A stretch of 64,000 bases of DNA from Hoeflea algicola (GCF_026619415.1 NZ_JAOVZR010000001.1:1798001-1862000), one strand, 5' to 3'. Counted from the first letter of the stretch, positions 10,250-20,132 are shown. The notes: a model not told the origin generated them from the sequence alone. Made by a program: numbers and translations.

Positions 10250-13200
10250 ATGGACACGACATTTTCCGCCCCGCTGATCTTTCTCAATGCTGATGGCCTG
10301 ATTTCCGGCTGGAGCGAGGGCGCCGAGCGTCTGCTTGGCTGGAGTGCAGCCGAGGTGATCGGCCAACCCTATGCCAAGGTGTTCGACGATCTCGATTTCT
10401 TCATCGCCGTCGACGGCCCGATGGATCTGGAATGGCTCTCGGTTCCCGCCCCCGACGGCGGCCGGGTGATCGCCATAAGGACCATGAAGACCAAGCAGCT
10501 GCTGGAACGATTCGATCTGACCATGTCCAATTCCGAGATCATCGGAACCTGGAACTGGAACATCGCCGGCGACATGATCAGCGCCGACAGCCGTTTCGCA
10601 AAGGCGTTCGGGCTGGAAGTCGAGCGCGCCCGCGGCGGTGTTCCGCGGCAGGTACTGCTCGACATCATTCACCCGCAGGACCGCGACCGGGTTGCCGCCG
10701 ATCTCGCCCGCGCCGTCGAGGTCGGTGGCAGCTACAATGGCGAATTCCGGATTGTCCGGCCTGACGGGTCGGTTTCCGATGTGGCTGCCAAGGGGCGGCT
10801 GATCGACGGCAAGGGCCGCGCCGCGCCGCGGTTTCCCGGTGTGCTGTTCGACATCACCGCGCGCAAGGCGGCGGAACGCGAGGCGTTTCACCAGCGCGAA
10901 CGCTACCGTAACCTGTTCGAAATTCTCGAAACCGGCTTTTGCGTCATCCGCATGATCTGGAACGAGAGCGGCGAACCGGTCGATTACGAATTCCTCGAGG
11001 TCAACAAGGCCTTCACCAGACACACCGGCATCGAAGATCCCATCGGCAAGTGGATGCGTCGTGATATCGCCCCCGGGCATGAACAGCACTGGTTCGACAT
11101 CTACGGCAAGGTTGCCAAGACCGGCGAGGCCGTCAGTTTCGAGAACCCGGCGGCGGCAATCGGCGACCGCTGGTTCCAGGTTCAGGCGTTCCCGATAGAC
11201 GGTACCGGCTCCGACAATGTCGCCGTGCTGTTTTCCGACACCACCGCCAGCAAGCGCGCCGAGATCGCGCTCAAGACCAGCGAAGAGGAATTCCGGACCC
11301 TGTCGCAATCGATGCTCAACCATGTCTGGACGGCAACGCCGGACGGTCAGATCGACTGGCTCAACGACCGTGTTCTCGACTTCAGCGGCCTGAGCCAGGA
11401 AGATCTGACAGGCGACCGCTGGGGGTCAATTGTCCATCCAGAGGATTTGCCCGCGGCAGCCGCCTCCTGGGCCGACGCGCTGGAACGGCAGGAAACCTAC
11501 CAGGCCGAGTTCCGGGTCAGGCGCCATGACGGCAGCTATCGCTGGCACGTGGTCCGCGCCACGCCGGTCAGGAACGACAATGGCGAAGTTCGCCGCTGGG
11601 TCGGCACCAATACCGACATTGAGCACGCCAAGATGAACGAGTCCGCGCTGGCCGAACTCAACGAAACCCTGGAGCAGCGCATCGAGGACCGCACGCAGCA
11701 ATTGCTGCAGTCGCAGAAGGCGCTGCAGCAATCGCAGAAAATGGAAACCATCGGCAAGCTGACCGGCGGCGTCGCCCATGATTTCAACAATCTGCTGCAG
11801 GTGATCGCCGGCAATCTGCAATTGCTGGGCAAGGACGTGGCCGGCAATACCGGCGCCGAAACCCGCGTCAAGAACGCGCTGGCCGGGGTGCATCGCGGCG
11901 CCAAGCTGGCCAGCCAGCTGCTGGCCTTTGCCCGCCGGCAACCGCTGGAGCCGAAGGTGATCAATATCGGCCGCTTCATCCACGGCATGGACGATCTGCT
12001 GCACCGCTCGATCGGCGAGACCATCGAGATCGAAACGGTCATTGGCAACAGCCTGTGGAACACCCTGGCGGACCCTACCCAGGTCGAAAACGCCATCCTC
12101 AACCTCGCCATCAACGCCCGCGACGCGATGAACGGCGCCGGGCAATTGACCATCGAGGTCGGCAACGCCCGCCTCGATGACACCTACGCCGCCACCCACG
12201 ACGACGTCGACAGCGGCGACTACGTGCTGATCGCGGTTTCCGACACCGGCGCAGGCATGGACCGCGACACCCTGGAACAGGCGTTCGAGCCGTTCTTCTC
12301 GACCAAGGCGGAAGGCAAGGGCACCGGTCTCGGCCTTTCGATGGTCTACGGTTTCGTCAAGCAATCGGGCGGTCACGTCAAGATTTACAGCGAGATTGGC
12401 CATGGCACCACGGTCAAGCTCTATTTGCCGCGCGCGCTTGCAGAGGAAGAGCTGGAAACGCCGCACCAGACAGGCGCTGTGATCGGCGGCACCGAGACCA
12501 TTCTGGTGGTCGAGGACGACGACGAGGTCCGCGCCACCGTGGTGGCGACGCTCAGCGACCTTGGCTACAAGGTATTGACCGCGCGCGACGCCGAAGCCGG
12601 CCTGGCAGTGATCGAGAGCGGCGCCGGGATCGATCTGCTGTTTACCGATGTGGTGATGCCGGGCACGCTCAAGAGCCCGGAAATGGCCAAGCTTGCTACG
12701 ACCCGGCTTCCCGGTCTCGCGGTGCTGTTCACCTCCGGCTACACCGAGAACTCGATCGTTCACGGCGGCAAGCTCGATCCCGGGGTTGAACTGCTGTCCA
12801 AGCCCTACACGCGGGAAGCGCTGGATCACCGGATCCGGCGGGTGATCGACAGCCGAAAGCAGGACACTGCGCCGCAGGACGCAGCACCGCAACAGCCCCA
12901 ACCGGCGAGCGTTGCCGTTGCCCCTGCCCGCAGCGAGTCTTTGGCTGAAACCGGCAAGCTGACCGTACTGCTGGTCGAGGACGAGGCTCTGATTCGCATC
13001 AATACGTGCGACGTGCTGGAAGACATGGGCCACACCGTGATCGAGGCGGGAACCGCCGCCGAAGCACTGTCAGCCACCGCCAGCCAGCAGCAGATCGACA
13101 TTCTGGTGACCGATGTCGGCCTGCCCGACATGCGCGGCGGAGAGCTTGCCCGAAAGGTACGGCAGCTAAAACCCGATGTCGGCATCATCTTTGCCACCGG

Positions 13201-13324
13201 TGACAGCCAGTTGCCCGACGGCGCCGATTCCGACGCCGTGCTGTTGATGAAGCCCTATTCCGACGAAGCCCTGCAAAAGGCAATTGCGCAGGTGCGGCAA
13301 ACCACCGAGGCTGAAACCGGCTGA
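10250..13324 (+). CDS. PAS-domain hybrid histidine kinase with two receiver domains
   Basis: A 1024-residue soluble sensor kinase without a signal peptide or clear membrane helix. In order: a short PAS-like segment (residues 1-90), three further PAS/PAC units (roughly 95-205, 220-335 and 345-460, the last with the PAC-like [15 protein letters not shown]), a coiled coil rich in Gln, the HisKA motif [12 protein letters not shown] near residue 510, and a HATPase with N, G1 (DTGAGMD) and G2 ([13 protein letters not shown]) boxes. Two receivers follow, starting at [13 protein letters not shown] and [13 protein letters not shown], with phospho-acceptor aspartates in [10 protein letters not shown] and [10 protein letters not shown]. 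There is no output domain, so the second receiver probably feeds a phosphotransfer protein elsewhere. It lies divergent from uvrB and stands alone. The signal is unknown. Confidence 0.9.
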   Translation: MDTTFSAPLIFLNADGLISGWSEGAERLLGWSAAEVIGQPYAKVFDDLDFFIAVDGPMDLEWLSVPAPDGGRVIAIRTMKTKQLLERFDLTMSNSEIIGTWNWNIAGDMISADSRFAKAFGLEVERARGGVPRQVLLDIIHPQDRDRVAADLARAVEVGGSYNGEFRIVRPDGSVSDVAAKGRLIDGKGRAAPRFPGVLFDITARKAAEREAFHQRERYRNLFEILETGFCVIRMIWNESGEPVDYEFLEVNKAFTRHTGIEDPIGKWMRRDIAPGHEQHWFDIYGKVAKTGEAVSFENPAAAIGDRWFQVQAFPIDGTGSDNVAVLFSDTTASKRAEIALKTSEEEFRTLSQSMLNHVWTATPDGQIDWLNDRVLDFSGLSQEDLTGDRWGSIVHPEDLPAAAASWADALERQETYQAEFRVRRHDGSYRWHVVRATPVRNDNGEVRRWVGTNTDIEHAKMNESALAELNETLEQRIEDRTQQLLQSQKALQQSQKMETIGKLTGGVAHDFNNLLQVIAGNLQLLGKDVAGNTGAETRVKNALAGVHRGAKLASQLLAFARRQPLEPKVINIGRFIHGMDDLLHRSIGETIEIETVIGNSLWNTLADPTQVENAILNLAINARDAMNGAGQLTIEVGNARLDDTYAATHDDVDSGDYVLIAVSDTGAGMDRDTLEQAFEPFFSTKAEGKGTGLGLSMVYGFVKQSGGHVKIYSEIGHGTTVKLYLPRALAEEELETPHQTGAVIGGTETILVVEDDDEVRATVVATLSDLGYKVLTARDAEAGLAVIESGAGIDLLFTDVVMPGTLKSPEMAKLATTRLPGLAVLFTSGYTENSIVHGGKLDPGVELLSKPYTREALDHRIRRVIDSRKQDTAPQDAAPQQPQPASVAVAPARSESLAETGKLTVLLVEDEALIRINTCDVLEDMGHTVIEAGTAAEALSATASQQQIDILVTDVGLPDMRGGELARKVRQLKPDVGIIFATGDSQLPDGADSDAVLLMKPYSDEALQKAIAQVRQTTEAETG

Positions 13325-13380
13325 GCCATCATCATTGGTATGGGCGCATGCCCCCCGCATGAAGGCCGATGAACCGGGAA

Positions 13381-13396
13381 TTAACGCGCTGTTAAC
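13381..13396. promoter_or_regulatory. CtrA-type binding box (TTAA-N7-TTAAC)
   Basis: TTAACGCGCTGTTAAC is a perfect full CtrA consensus, 84 bp upstream of the lipoprotein start at 13480 and 57 bp after the histidine kinase stop. Its placement is right for promoter control of the lipoprotein gene. Inferred from the motif only. Confidence 0.6.
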
Positions 13397-13479
13397 CCTG
13401 CATTCATGAGTGGTGTGCTCGACAGGGGCCCAACAAGGCGGTGATTCCTCACCGTCGACAGCAAATCCGGGGGACCAAC

Positions 13480-14154
13480 ATGCTTGTCAAAATCCTGAGC
13501 GTCACAACACTGGCACTTTTCCTTGCGGCCTGTGGCGAAGACAACAGCGCCAACACCGAAACCGACCAGGCGCCAGCCGTCACGGAAGCCGACAAGCTGA
13601 GCGAGCAGGAAGCCGTCAAGGCGGCAGCCGAAGCGGCTGAAAAAGCCAAGGCCGAAGCCGCCGCCAAGGCCGATGAAGAGCTGCGTGCCAAGGCCGAAAA
13701 CGAGGCCCGCATCAAGCTCGAGGCCGAGGACAAGGTCCGCGCCGAAATGGAAGCCGAGAAAAAGGCCGCCGCCAAGGCAGCGGAAGAAAAGGCAGCCCAG
13801 GCCGCCAACGCCACCGAGGCCGCCAAGGCCAAGGCCGAGGAAGAAGCCCGGATCAAACTGGAAAATGCCGAATATGAAAAGCTGCAGGCCGAAGACGCGC
13901 TGCGCGTGAAGGCTGAAACCGAGGCCCGTATCAAGCTTGAGGCCGAGCAGAAGGTTCGCGCCGAGCTGGAAGCAGAGAAGATGGCCGACGAAGAAGCTGC
14001 GGCAAAAGCAGCGGCAGACGCAGCCGCTGCCGCAGAAGAAGCCGCCCGGCCCAAGACCGAAGCCGAACTGAAGGCCGAGAAGGTTCAGAAAACCATCGAG
14101 GGTGTCGGCAACGCCGTTAACGCCATCGGCGAACTTATGGAAAAATCCAACTGA
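13480..14154 (+). CDS. Ala/Lys/Glu-rich repetitive coiled-coil lipoprotein
   Basis: The ATG at 13480 has a GGGGGA site nine bases upstream. The first 18 residues form a lipoprotein signal ending in LFLAAC (Cys18 is the acylation site). The remaining 206 residues are almost entirely Ala, Lys, Glu, Asp and Arg and predict a long helical coiled coil. An internal unit, ARIKLEAE.KVRAE.EAEK, occurs twice (about residues 70-90 and 147-167), with a partial copy between. The C-terminus (VQKTIEGVGNAVNAIGELMEK) is less charged. The architecture recalls periplasmic-spanning lipoproteins or the linker of TolA, but no homologue is recognised. A CtrA box 84 bp upstream suggests cell-cycle-timed expression. 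Confidence 0.7.
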   Translation: MLVKILSVTTLALFLAACGEDNSANTETDQAPAVTEADKLSEQEAVKAAAEAAEKAKAEAAAKADEELRAKAENEARIKLEAEDKVRAEMEAEKKAAAKAAEEKAAQAANATEAAKAKAEEEARIKLENAEYEKLQAEDALRVKAETEARIKLEAEQKVRAELEAEKMADEEAAAKAAADAAAAAEEAARPKTEAELKAEKVQKTIEGVGNAVNAIGELMEKSN

Positions 14155-14169
14155 TGTGATCCCGCCCTG

Positions 14170-14191
14170 CCGCCGCGGATTTGCGCGGCGG
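14170..14191 (+). terminator. Possible terminator hairpin after the lipoprotein gene
   Basis: CCGCCGCG (14170-14177) and CGCGGCGG (14184-14191) form an eight-base GC stem with a six-base loop. No T run follows, so it is a weak candidate. Confidence 0.35.
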
Positions 14192-14367
14192 CGGGGGATT
14201 GGACAGGGAGCGTTCTCACCGCCTGACCGGCGTGGGGACGCTTCTTTCATTCTGACCTGCCAGATCCTGCAGGCCCACGCAAACCGATTGTGCATTTCCG
14301 GCAGCCATCGATTGCCCTTGGCCGCCGCGAGCGATAGCGTCCCGCAAAATCTACTAAAGGATTCCCG

Positions 14368-15531
14368 ATGACCGTTTTGCCCCAGCTTTTCCAACCGCTT
14401 ACGCTTCGCGGAATCACCACCCGCAATCGGGTGGTGATCTCTCCCATGTGCCAGTATTCAGCCCATGATGGACATCTGGACGATTGGCACACGGTCCATC
14501 TCGGCCGCTTTGCCATCGGCGGCGCCGGAATTGTTTTCACCGAGGCCACGGCAGTGCAGAAGCGCGGCCGCATCACCCATGGCTGCCCCGGCCTGTGGAC
14601 CGACAGCCAGATTCCCGGTCATGCAAGGGTCGCCCAGTTTGCGCTGAGGCACGGCGCCATTCCAGCCATCCAGCTCGGTCACGCCGGCCGCAAGGGCGGC
14701 ATGCAGCGCCCCTGGTTCGGCAATGGCCCGCTCAACGATGCCGACATTGCCCGCGGTGACATGCCCTGGACACCGGTCGGCCCCTCGGCCGTGCCGGTGG
14801 CCGATGGCTGGCCGGTGCCGCACGCGCTGTCGCAGGCCGACATCAACGAGCTGATTGACGATTATGCCACCGCCGCCGGTCGCGCGCTGGCCGCCGGCTA
14901 CAAGATTGCCGAGATTCACGGCGCCCATGGCTACCTGGTGCACAGTTTCCTCTCGCCGCTTTCCAACAAGCGCACCGACCAATATGGCGGCAACCTGGCC
15001 GGTCGCATGCGGCTAGCGCTGGAGATTGCCGAGCGGGTGCGCGCGGTGTGGCCCGACGAGCTGCCGCTGTTCTTCCGAACCTCGGCTGTGGACGGCACAC
15101 CGGAAGGCTGGTCGCTCGATGACACCGTGGTGCTGGCGGGCGAGCTCAAGCGCATCGGCGTCGACGTGATGGATTGTTCATCAAGCGGCATCGCCGGCGC
15201 TGCAACCGCCAGCGGTGGCCAGAAGCGCCAGCCCGGATTTCAGGTCGGGTATGCCGAACGGGTCAGGAAGGATGTTCAGATGACCACCATGGCCGTGGGC
15301 CTGATTACCCACCCGGAGCAGGCCGAGGCGATTTTGGCCGATGGCCGCGCCGATCTGATTGCCATCGGCCGCGAGGCGCTGGTCGATCCGAACTGGGCGC
15401 AGCATGCGGCGCGCACACTGGGACACGACACCGCGTTCGAAATCTGGCCGCAACAGGCAGGCTGGTGGCTGGCAGGCCGGCAGAAAACCTCGGATTTCTA
15501 CGTGCCCAAGTGCGACGCTTCGGGGGCATAG
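14368..15531 (+). CDS. Old yellow enzyme family NADH:flavin oxidoreductase (YqjM/XenA-like)
   Basis: A 387-residue FMN enzyme with a TIM barrel. The segment ISPMCQYSA carries the Cys that marks the YqjM/XenA class of old yellow enzymes, where it tunes the flavin. IQLGHAGRKG and EIHGAHGYLVHSFLSPLSN give the substrate-binding histidines, and GRADLIAIGREALVDPNW the phosphate-binding end of the barrel. The family reduces activated C=C bonds of enones, nitro compounds or related electrophiles using NAD(P)H; the natural substrate is usually unknown. The ATG at 14368 has an AAAGGA site in front. It stands alone, convergent with the downstream methyltransferase gene. Confidence 0.9.
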   Translation: MTVLPQLFQPLTLRGITTRNRVVISPMCQYSAHDGHLDDWHTVHLGRFAIGGAGIVFTEATAVQKRGRITHGCPGLWTDSQIPGHARVAQFALRHGAIPAIQLGHAGRKGGMQRPWFGNGPLNDADIARGDMPWTPVGPSAVPVADGWPVPHALSQADINELIDDYATAAGRALAAGYKIAEIHGAHGYLVHSFLSPLSNKRTDQYGGNLAGRMRLALEIAERVRAVWPDELPLFFRTSAVDGTPEGWSLDDTVVLAGELKRIGVDVMDCSSSGIAGAATASGGQKRQPGFQVGYAERVRKDVQMTTMAVGLITHPEQAEAILADGRADLIAIGREALVDPNWAQHAARTLGHDTAFEIWPQQAGWWLAGRQKTSDFYVPKCDASGA

Positions 15532-15560
15532 ACACCCGGTTCAAGAGGCGAATGCCAATG

Positions 15561-15582
15561 GAACCCGACAGGCGGCGGGTTC
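15561..15582. terminator. Hairpin between convergent genes
   Basis: GAACCCG (15561-15567) and CGGGTTC (15576-15582) form a perfect seven-base stem between two convergent genes, suited to a bidirectional terminator, but there is no clear T tract on either side. Confidence 0.35.
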
Positions 15583-15597
15583 AGGCACGCTCCCGCG

Positions 15598-16776
15598 TCA
15601 CAGCCCGAGCAGGCCTTCGAGATAATGCTGCTCGATGCCGAACATCGATTTGATCTCGGTGATCTGCTTGAGCACCGCGTCGCGGTCACGGCCCATCCGG
15701 CCGTCCTTTTCGGCGACAATCAGGTTGTTCTTCGGCGTGTGCGCGTCGGAAACAAACTCGAACACCTTTGTCTTGTAGCCGTTGAGCTCCAAGAGCAGCG
15801 CCCTGAGCGTATCGGTAACCATCTCGGCCTGGCGTTCGACGAAGATGCCGTGCCTGAGCAGCGGCTCGAGCCGCGCGTCGGGCTGGCCTGCTTCCATCTG
15901 CCGGCGGGTCTGCTTGTGGCAGCATGGCGCCACCGCAATCAGCGAGGCGCCGGCGCTGATGCCCTTGAAGATGGCGTCATCGGTGGCCGTGTCGCAGGCA
16001 TGCAACGCGATCACCGCATCGGCGCCAGAGGCGTCAAAATCCATGATCGTGCCGGCTTGAAAGCTCAGCCCCTCAAAGCCTGATGCTTTTGCCGTGGCGT
16101 TGCCGTCGCTGACCAGTTGCGCGCGCATCTCGACGCCAATGATGCGGACCGGACGCTTGGCGATGGTGGTGAGATAATCATAGAGCGCGAAATCGAGATA
16201 GCCCTTGCCCGCGCCCATATCGACGATCAGCGGTCGTTCGGGTTTGATCGCGGCAATCAAGGGCGCAAAGATCTCGACCATCTTGTTGATCTGGCGGAAC
16301 TTGTCCTGCGCGTCGTGGCGCACCGCGCCGTTCTTGCCGGCAATCCCGAGCGCCTTGAGCCAGGGCTTGTCAGTTTCGGTGAGCGGCCGGTTCTTGGCCC
16401 GGTTGTGATCGGTCGACGGCGCCTCGCGACCCTGCACTTCGGTGCGCTTGAGCCGCTGCTTCTGCCCATTGCGCTCGAACAGCATGTCGAATTCGGTGGT
16501 CGCCAGTTGCGCACTGCGAAACTCATGCTTCAGACCCTCGCGCAACAGCGCCAGCGCTTCGGGTTCCACGTAATTCTTGATCGTGTCGCGGGTCTTGTAT
16601 TTGTAGGTGAAGGAGTACTTCTCCCCACCCTTGACCGCGATCTTCTTGACCTCGACCGACTTCAGTTCCGGCTCCGTGCCGTGATAGCCGCCAAGCTTGA
16701 GGCGGATCAGAGACCCGCTCTGGAACGCGTCTGTGGTGGCGGTCAACAACTCTTCGATACGGTCAGGGGCGTTCAA
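15598..16776 (-). CDS. SAM-dependent methyltransferase (Methyltransf_32-like)
   Basis: A 392-residue cytosolic protein. The second half holds the class I SAM-binding site: LIVDMGAGKGYLDFALYDYL (motif I), IIGVEMRAQLV (motif II), then ALHACDTATDDAI and SLIAVAPCCHKQ. The last two blocks, with adjacent Cys-Cys-His, are typical of the Methyltransf_32 group that is often annotated simply as SAM-dependent methyltransferase. The first 170 residues form a separate N-terminal domain of unknown role that ends near the conserved DHNRAKNRPL. The target is unknown; RNA is a common suggestion for relatives. It is divergent from the gamma-glutamyltransferase gene. Confidence 0.8.
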   Translation of the reverse strand: MNAPDRIEELLTATTDAFQSGSLIRLKLGGYHGTEPELKSVEVKKIAVKGGEKYSFTYKYKTRDTIKNYVEPEALALLREGLKHEFRSAQLATTEFDMLFERNGQKQRLKRTEVQGREAPSTDHNRAKNRPLTETDKPWLKALGIAGKNGAVRHDAQDKFRQINKMVEIFAPLIAAIKPERPLIVDMGAGKGYLDFALYDYLTTIAKRPVRIIGVEMRAQLVSDGNATAKASGFEGLSFQAGTIMDFDASGADAVIALHACDTATDDAIFKGISAGASLIAVAPCCHKQTRRQMEAGQPDARLEPLLRHGIFVERQAEMVTDTLRALLLELNGYKTKVFEFVSDAHTPKNNLIVAEKDGRMGRDRDAVLKQITEIKSMFGIEQHYLEGLLGL

Positions 16777-16981
16777 GGGCGTTCCTTCGGGGGCTATTAT
16801 CAGCTGACGGGAAACTCATGCCCCGACCGGCTTCCTTCTACCCGCCCACCGCGAAGAAACAAACCGGCATTGTGAAATTCGCGAGCCCCGGAATTCTGTA
16901 CCAAACAGACAATCCGGTCTAGGCTCACCGTATTGCCCTCGCATGACCTTGCCCAGCCGCCATTTTGAAAGGACCGCCCCG

Positions 16982-18715
16982 ATGATCCGCCCGCTAACAG
17001 CCCTCGCCTCCGCCGCCATGATCGCGCTTGCCCCTGTTGCAGCCGTTGCGCAGGAAGCGGCGATCTTTTCCAGCATGGATGCGGTGCACCCGGTCTGGGC
17101 GAAATCCGCGATGGTCTCGGTGCAGGAGGCGTTGGCCTCTGAAGTCGGGTTGCAGGTACTCAAGGATGGCGGCAATGCGGTGGATGCCGGTGTCGCCGTG
17201 GCGCTGGCGCTGGCGGTTACCCTGCCCCGCGCCGGCAATCTCGGCGGTGGTGGCTTCATGCTGGTGCATGATGCGGAGAGCGGCGAGACAAAAGCCATCG
17301 ACTACCGGGAGATGGCGCCCGCCAGCGCCACCCGCGACATGTATCTCGACGCCGACGGCAATGCCGACAGCAATCTGTCGCGGTTTCACGGTCTCGCCGT
17401 CGGCGTGCCCGGCACGGTGGCCGGCATGCAACTGGCGCTCGAAACCTATGGCAGCATGACGCTGGCCGAGGCCGCAGCCCCGGCGATCAGGCTGGCGGAG
17501 GACGGCATCACCGTTACCGCCGATTTGGCCGACAGTCTCAAGGGACTGGAAAAGCGGCTCAAGGCATGGCCGACTTCTGCTGCGATTTTCTACAAGGAGG
17601 ACGGCAGCTTCTATGAGCCCGGCGACGTGATCAAACAGCCGGATCTGGCGGCGACGCTGAAGACAATCGCAATGGAAGGTCCGGACGGGTTTTACAAAGG
17701 CGAAGTGGCGGAAGCGATCGCCGCGTCGGTGCAGGAAGCTGGCGGCTCGATGACCGTTGAGGATCTGGCGAATTACAAGGCAATCATCCGCGAGCCGGTC
17801 AGCGGAACCTATCGCGGCCACGAGATTGTCTCGATGCCGCCGCCAAGCTCCGGCGGCACCCACATTATCCAGATCCTCAATGTGATGGAGGGCTATCCGG
17901 TCGGCTATCTCGGGCACAATTCATCCGACACCATCCATCTGATGGCGGAAGCGATGAAGCGCGCCTATGCCGACCGTTCGGAATATCTCGGCGACCCGGA
18001 TTTTGCCGATGTGCCGGTCAAGGCCCTGACCTCGAAGGACTATGCGGCAAAGATCCGCGACGGCATCAGCCTCAACCGCGCCACGCCGTCCGCTTCGATC
18101 AAGCCCGGCAAGCTGGCGCCCTATGAGAGCGACCAGACCACGCATTTCTCCATCGTCGACAAGGATGGCAACGCGGTATCCAACACCTACACGCTGAATT
18201 TTTCCTATGGCTCGGGCATGACGGCGGCGGGCACCGGCGTGCTGCTCAACAACGAGATGGATGATTTTTCCGCCAAGCCGGGCGTGCCCAACGCCTATGG
18301 CCTGATCGGCGGCGACGCCAATGCGGTGGAGCCCGGCAAACGGCCGCTGTCCTCGATGAGCCCGACGATTGTGCTCAAGGATGGCAAGCCGTTCCTGGTC
18401 ACCGGCAGCCCCGGCGGCTCGCGCATCATCACCACCACGCTGCAGGTGATCTCCAACATGATCGACCACGGCATGAACGTCGCCGAAGCCACCCACGCCG
18501 CCCGCATCCACCACCAATGGCTGCCCGACGAAATCCGCGTCGAGGATGGCGGGTTGAGCCGCGACACGGTGGCAGCACTTGAAGCCAAAGGCCACAAGAT
18601 AGCGGTAAAGAGCGTGATGGGCTCGACCCAGTCGATCCATGTCGATGTAGAGAAGGGCCTGCTGCTGGGGGCATCGGACCCGCGCCGAACAGGCTCGGCG
18701 ACGGTGGGGTATTGA
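16982..18715 (+). CDS. ggt: Gamma-glutamyltransferase
   Basis: A 577-residue exported Ntn-hydrolase precursor. The ATG at 16982 gives a good signal peptide (MIRPLTALASAAMIALAPVAAVAQ); an in-frame start further upstream would spoil it. The self-cleavage site is in DQTTHFSIVD, where the second Thr becomes the N-terminal nucleophile of the small subunit. Substrate-binding motifs are NLGGGGFM, the conserved RPLSSMSPTIV (two serines of the glutamate pocket) and TGSPGGSRI. The enzyme cleaves gamma-glutamyl bonds of glutathione in the periplasm, giving glutamate and Cys-Gly or transferring the glutamyl group. Length is normal. Nothing nearby suggests an operon. Confidence 0.93.
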   Translation: MIRPLTALASAAMIALAPVAAVAQEAAIFSSMDAVHPVWAKSAMVSVQEALASEVGLQVLKDGGNAVDAGVAVALALAVTLPRAGNLGGGGFMLVHDAESGETKAIDYREMAPASATRDMYLDADGNADSNLSRFHGLAVGVPGTVAGMQLALETYGSMTLAEAAAPAIRLAEDGITVTADLADSLKGLEKRLKAWPTSAAIFYKEDGSFYEPGDVIKQPDLAATLKTIAMEGPDGFYKGEVAEAIAASVQEAGGSMTVEDLANYKAIIREPVSGTYRGHEIVSMPPPSSGGTHIIQILNVMEGYPVGYLGHNSSDTIHLMAEAMKRAYADRSEYLGDPDFADVPVKALTSKDYAAKIRDGISLNRATPSASIKPGKLAPYESDQTTHFSIVDKDGNAVSNTYTLNFSYGSGMTAAGTGVLLNNEMDDFSAKPGVPNAYGLIGGDANAVEPGKRPLSSMSPTIVLKDGKPFLVTGSPGGSRIITTTLQVISNMIDHGMNVAEATHAARIHHQWLPDEIRVEDGGLSRDTVAALEAKGHKIAVKSVMGSTQSIHVDVEKGLLLGASDPRRTGSATVGY

Positions 18716-18854
18716 GGGCGGTCTCTGTTCGAGAAGCCGTCAGATCTGGCAATCGGGCGAAAGAAACGGCGGGCGCGGAAACACGCTATTGACGAACGGG
18801 CCAAAATATCTGCAGTGATTTTCCGCATCGCATCCTGCGGTGGAGATCACTGCC

Positions 18855-19208
18855 ATGAGTCTCTCGCCTTTCGCTGTCAAATGGCTACCAGTCCTGTTGC
18901 TGCTGGCTTCCAATGTCTTCATGACATTCGCCTGGTACGGTCACCTCAAATTCAAATCTTCACCGCTGTTGATCGTCATCGCCGCATCCTGGGGCATTGC
19001 ATTCTTCGAATACTGCCTCGCTGTGCCCGCCAACCGCATCGGCCATGCGGTCTGGTCCGCAGCCGAACTCAAGACCATGCAGGAAGTGATCACCCTGATC
19101 GTTTTCGCCGGCTTCTCCGTCGTCATTTTAAAGGAGCCGCTTGGCTGGAACCATCTGGCCGGGTTCACGCTGATCGCTATCGGCGCCGCAGTGATCTTCA
19201 AGGCTTAG
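18855..19208 (+). CDS. DUF486 family small membrane protein (DMT-like)
   Basis: A 117-residue protein with four predicted membrane helices (near residues 7-25, 36-55, 72-92 and 97-115). The combination FMTFAWYGHLK, ASWGIAFFEYCLAVPANRIG and LGWNHLAGFTLIAIGAAVIF is characteristic of DUF486, a family related to half-size drug/metabolite transporters. The ATG at 18855 is preceded by GGAG at 18841-18844. Transported substrates are not known for this family. It is convergent with creA, with only nine bases between the stop codons. Confidence 0.8.
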   Translation: MSLSPFAVKWLPVLLLLASNVFMTFAWYGHLKFKSSPLLIVIAASWGIAFFEYCLAVPANRIGHAVWSAAELKTMQEVITLIVFAGFSVVILKEPLGWNHLAGFTLIAIGAAVIFKA

Positions 19209-19217
19209 GGACGCCCC

Positions 19218-19718
19218 TTACGGCTTGCCGTTTTCCCAGGTCACGTCCTGACCGTAGAGCGGCACGGTGGAGATGTTCATCTTGGCCGAGCCGTCCTGGA
19301 CCTGCTGCGAATTGACCAGGTAAATCAGCGTATCATTGGCCTTGTCGTAGATCCGGCGCACCACCAGCGATTTCCAGATCAGCGAGCGTGATTCCTTGAA
19401 CACCACGTCGCCGTCCTCGTCGAGATCAATGTCCTTGATGGTGATCGGACCGGTCTGGCGGCAGGAGATCGAGGCGTTGGACGGATCCTCGAACCAGTTG
19501 CCCTTCTGCAGCCGGTCGATGACGCCACGGTCGAAATAGGCCACATGGCAGGTGACGCCGGCAACTTCCGGGTCGGTCACCGCATCGATCAGGATGTCAT
19601 TGCCGAGCCAGTCGACGCCGACCTCGCCGACCTGTTCAGCCGCAGCGGGAGCCGCCAGCGACAGCGCGGCAAATAGACCCACCGACAGGGCAGTGAGGGG
19701 GCGTTGAATGAGGGTCAT
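19218..19718 (-). CDS. creA: CreA family exported protein
   Basis: A 166-residue protein with a signal peptide (MTLIQRPLTALSVGLFAALSLAAPAAA, cleaved before EQVGEV) when started at the ATG at 19718. The body shows VDWLGNDILIDAVTDPEVAGVTCHVAYFDRG, SISCRQTGPI and SLVVRRIYDKANDTLIYLV. These blocks are diagnostic of CreA (catabolite regulation protein A), a periplasmic protein whose role remains unclear despite the name. The two Cys of the mature part are in the positions conserved in the family. Single gene; no partner recognised. Confidence 0.88.
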   Translation of the reverse strand: MTLIQRPLTALSVGLFAALSLAAPAAAEQVGEVGVDWLGNDILIDAVTDPEVAGVTCHVAYFDRGVIDRLQKGNWFEDPSNASISCRQTGPITIKDIDLDEDGDVVFKESRSLIWKSLVVRRIYDKANDTLIYLVNSQQVQDGSAKMNISTVPLYGQDVTWENGKP

Positions 19719-19869
19719 GGACAGTCTCCTTGCTCGGCAAACGCGCGGAAATGCTTCTGGTTCCGGTCCCGCGCAGGATGATTTCACTGGATCTGATATG
19801 GAGCCTGTCACGGACAATTGAAAGGGTTTGCTGCTTGGCATCAAGCGGGACGCGCGCTAGACAGGCGTC

Positions 19870-20046
19870 ATGAGCACTGCACCCGTACACCCGCACAGGA
19901 GCCTCGTGCCCCGCCGCTTGATTATCGGCGCGCTGGTGCTGTTGATTGCTGCCGTGCTGACCGGATTTGCCTTTGCCGGCTGGACTGCCAACGGGGCGGC
20001 GCTCTATCACGCGCTCAGCGCCAACGGACTGGCCTGGTGCCTCTGA
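19870..20046 (+). CDS. 58-residue single-pass membrane protein upstream of the Sco gene
   Basis: The ATG at 19870 opens a 58-codon frame. It has a basic N-terminus (HPHRSLVPRR), one strong membrane helix (LIIGALVLLIAAVLTGFAFAG, residues 17-37) and a short tail ending GLAWCL. It is in the same orientation as the Sco gene, 86 bp upstream, and a small membrane protein in this position could belong to cytochrome-oxidase biogenesis. Codon use fits a real gene (third positions mostly G/C). The ribosome-binding site is poor, so confidence is moderate. No family is recognised. Confidence 0.5.
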   Translation: MSTAPVHPHRSLVPRRLIIGALVLLIAAVLTGFAFAGWTANGAALYHALSANGLAWCL

Positions 20047-20132
20047 TCGACTGAAACTGACCGGACCTGCCGCCCGACACCGCACGGGATTGCAGCTGCC
20101 GGACCCCATAACCCAGGAATGAGAGCCGAGAC

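Noticed and set aside
14102..14371. Plus-strand frame bridging the lipoprotein end and the old yellow enzyme start
   Set aside because: It overlaps the real lipoprotein end and a GC hairpin, has no ribosome site, and the product has no features.
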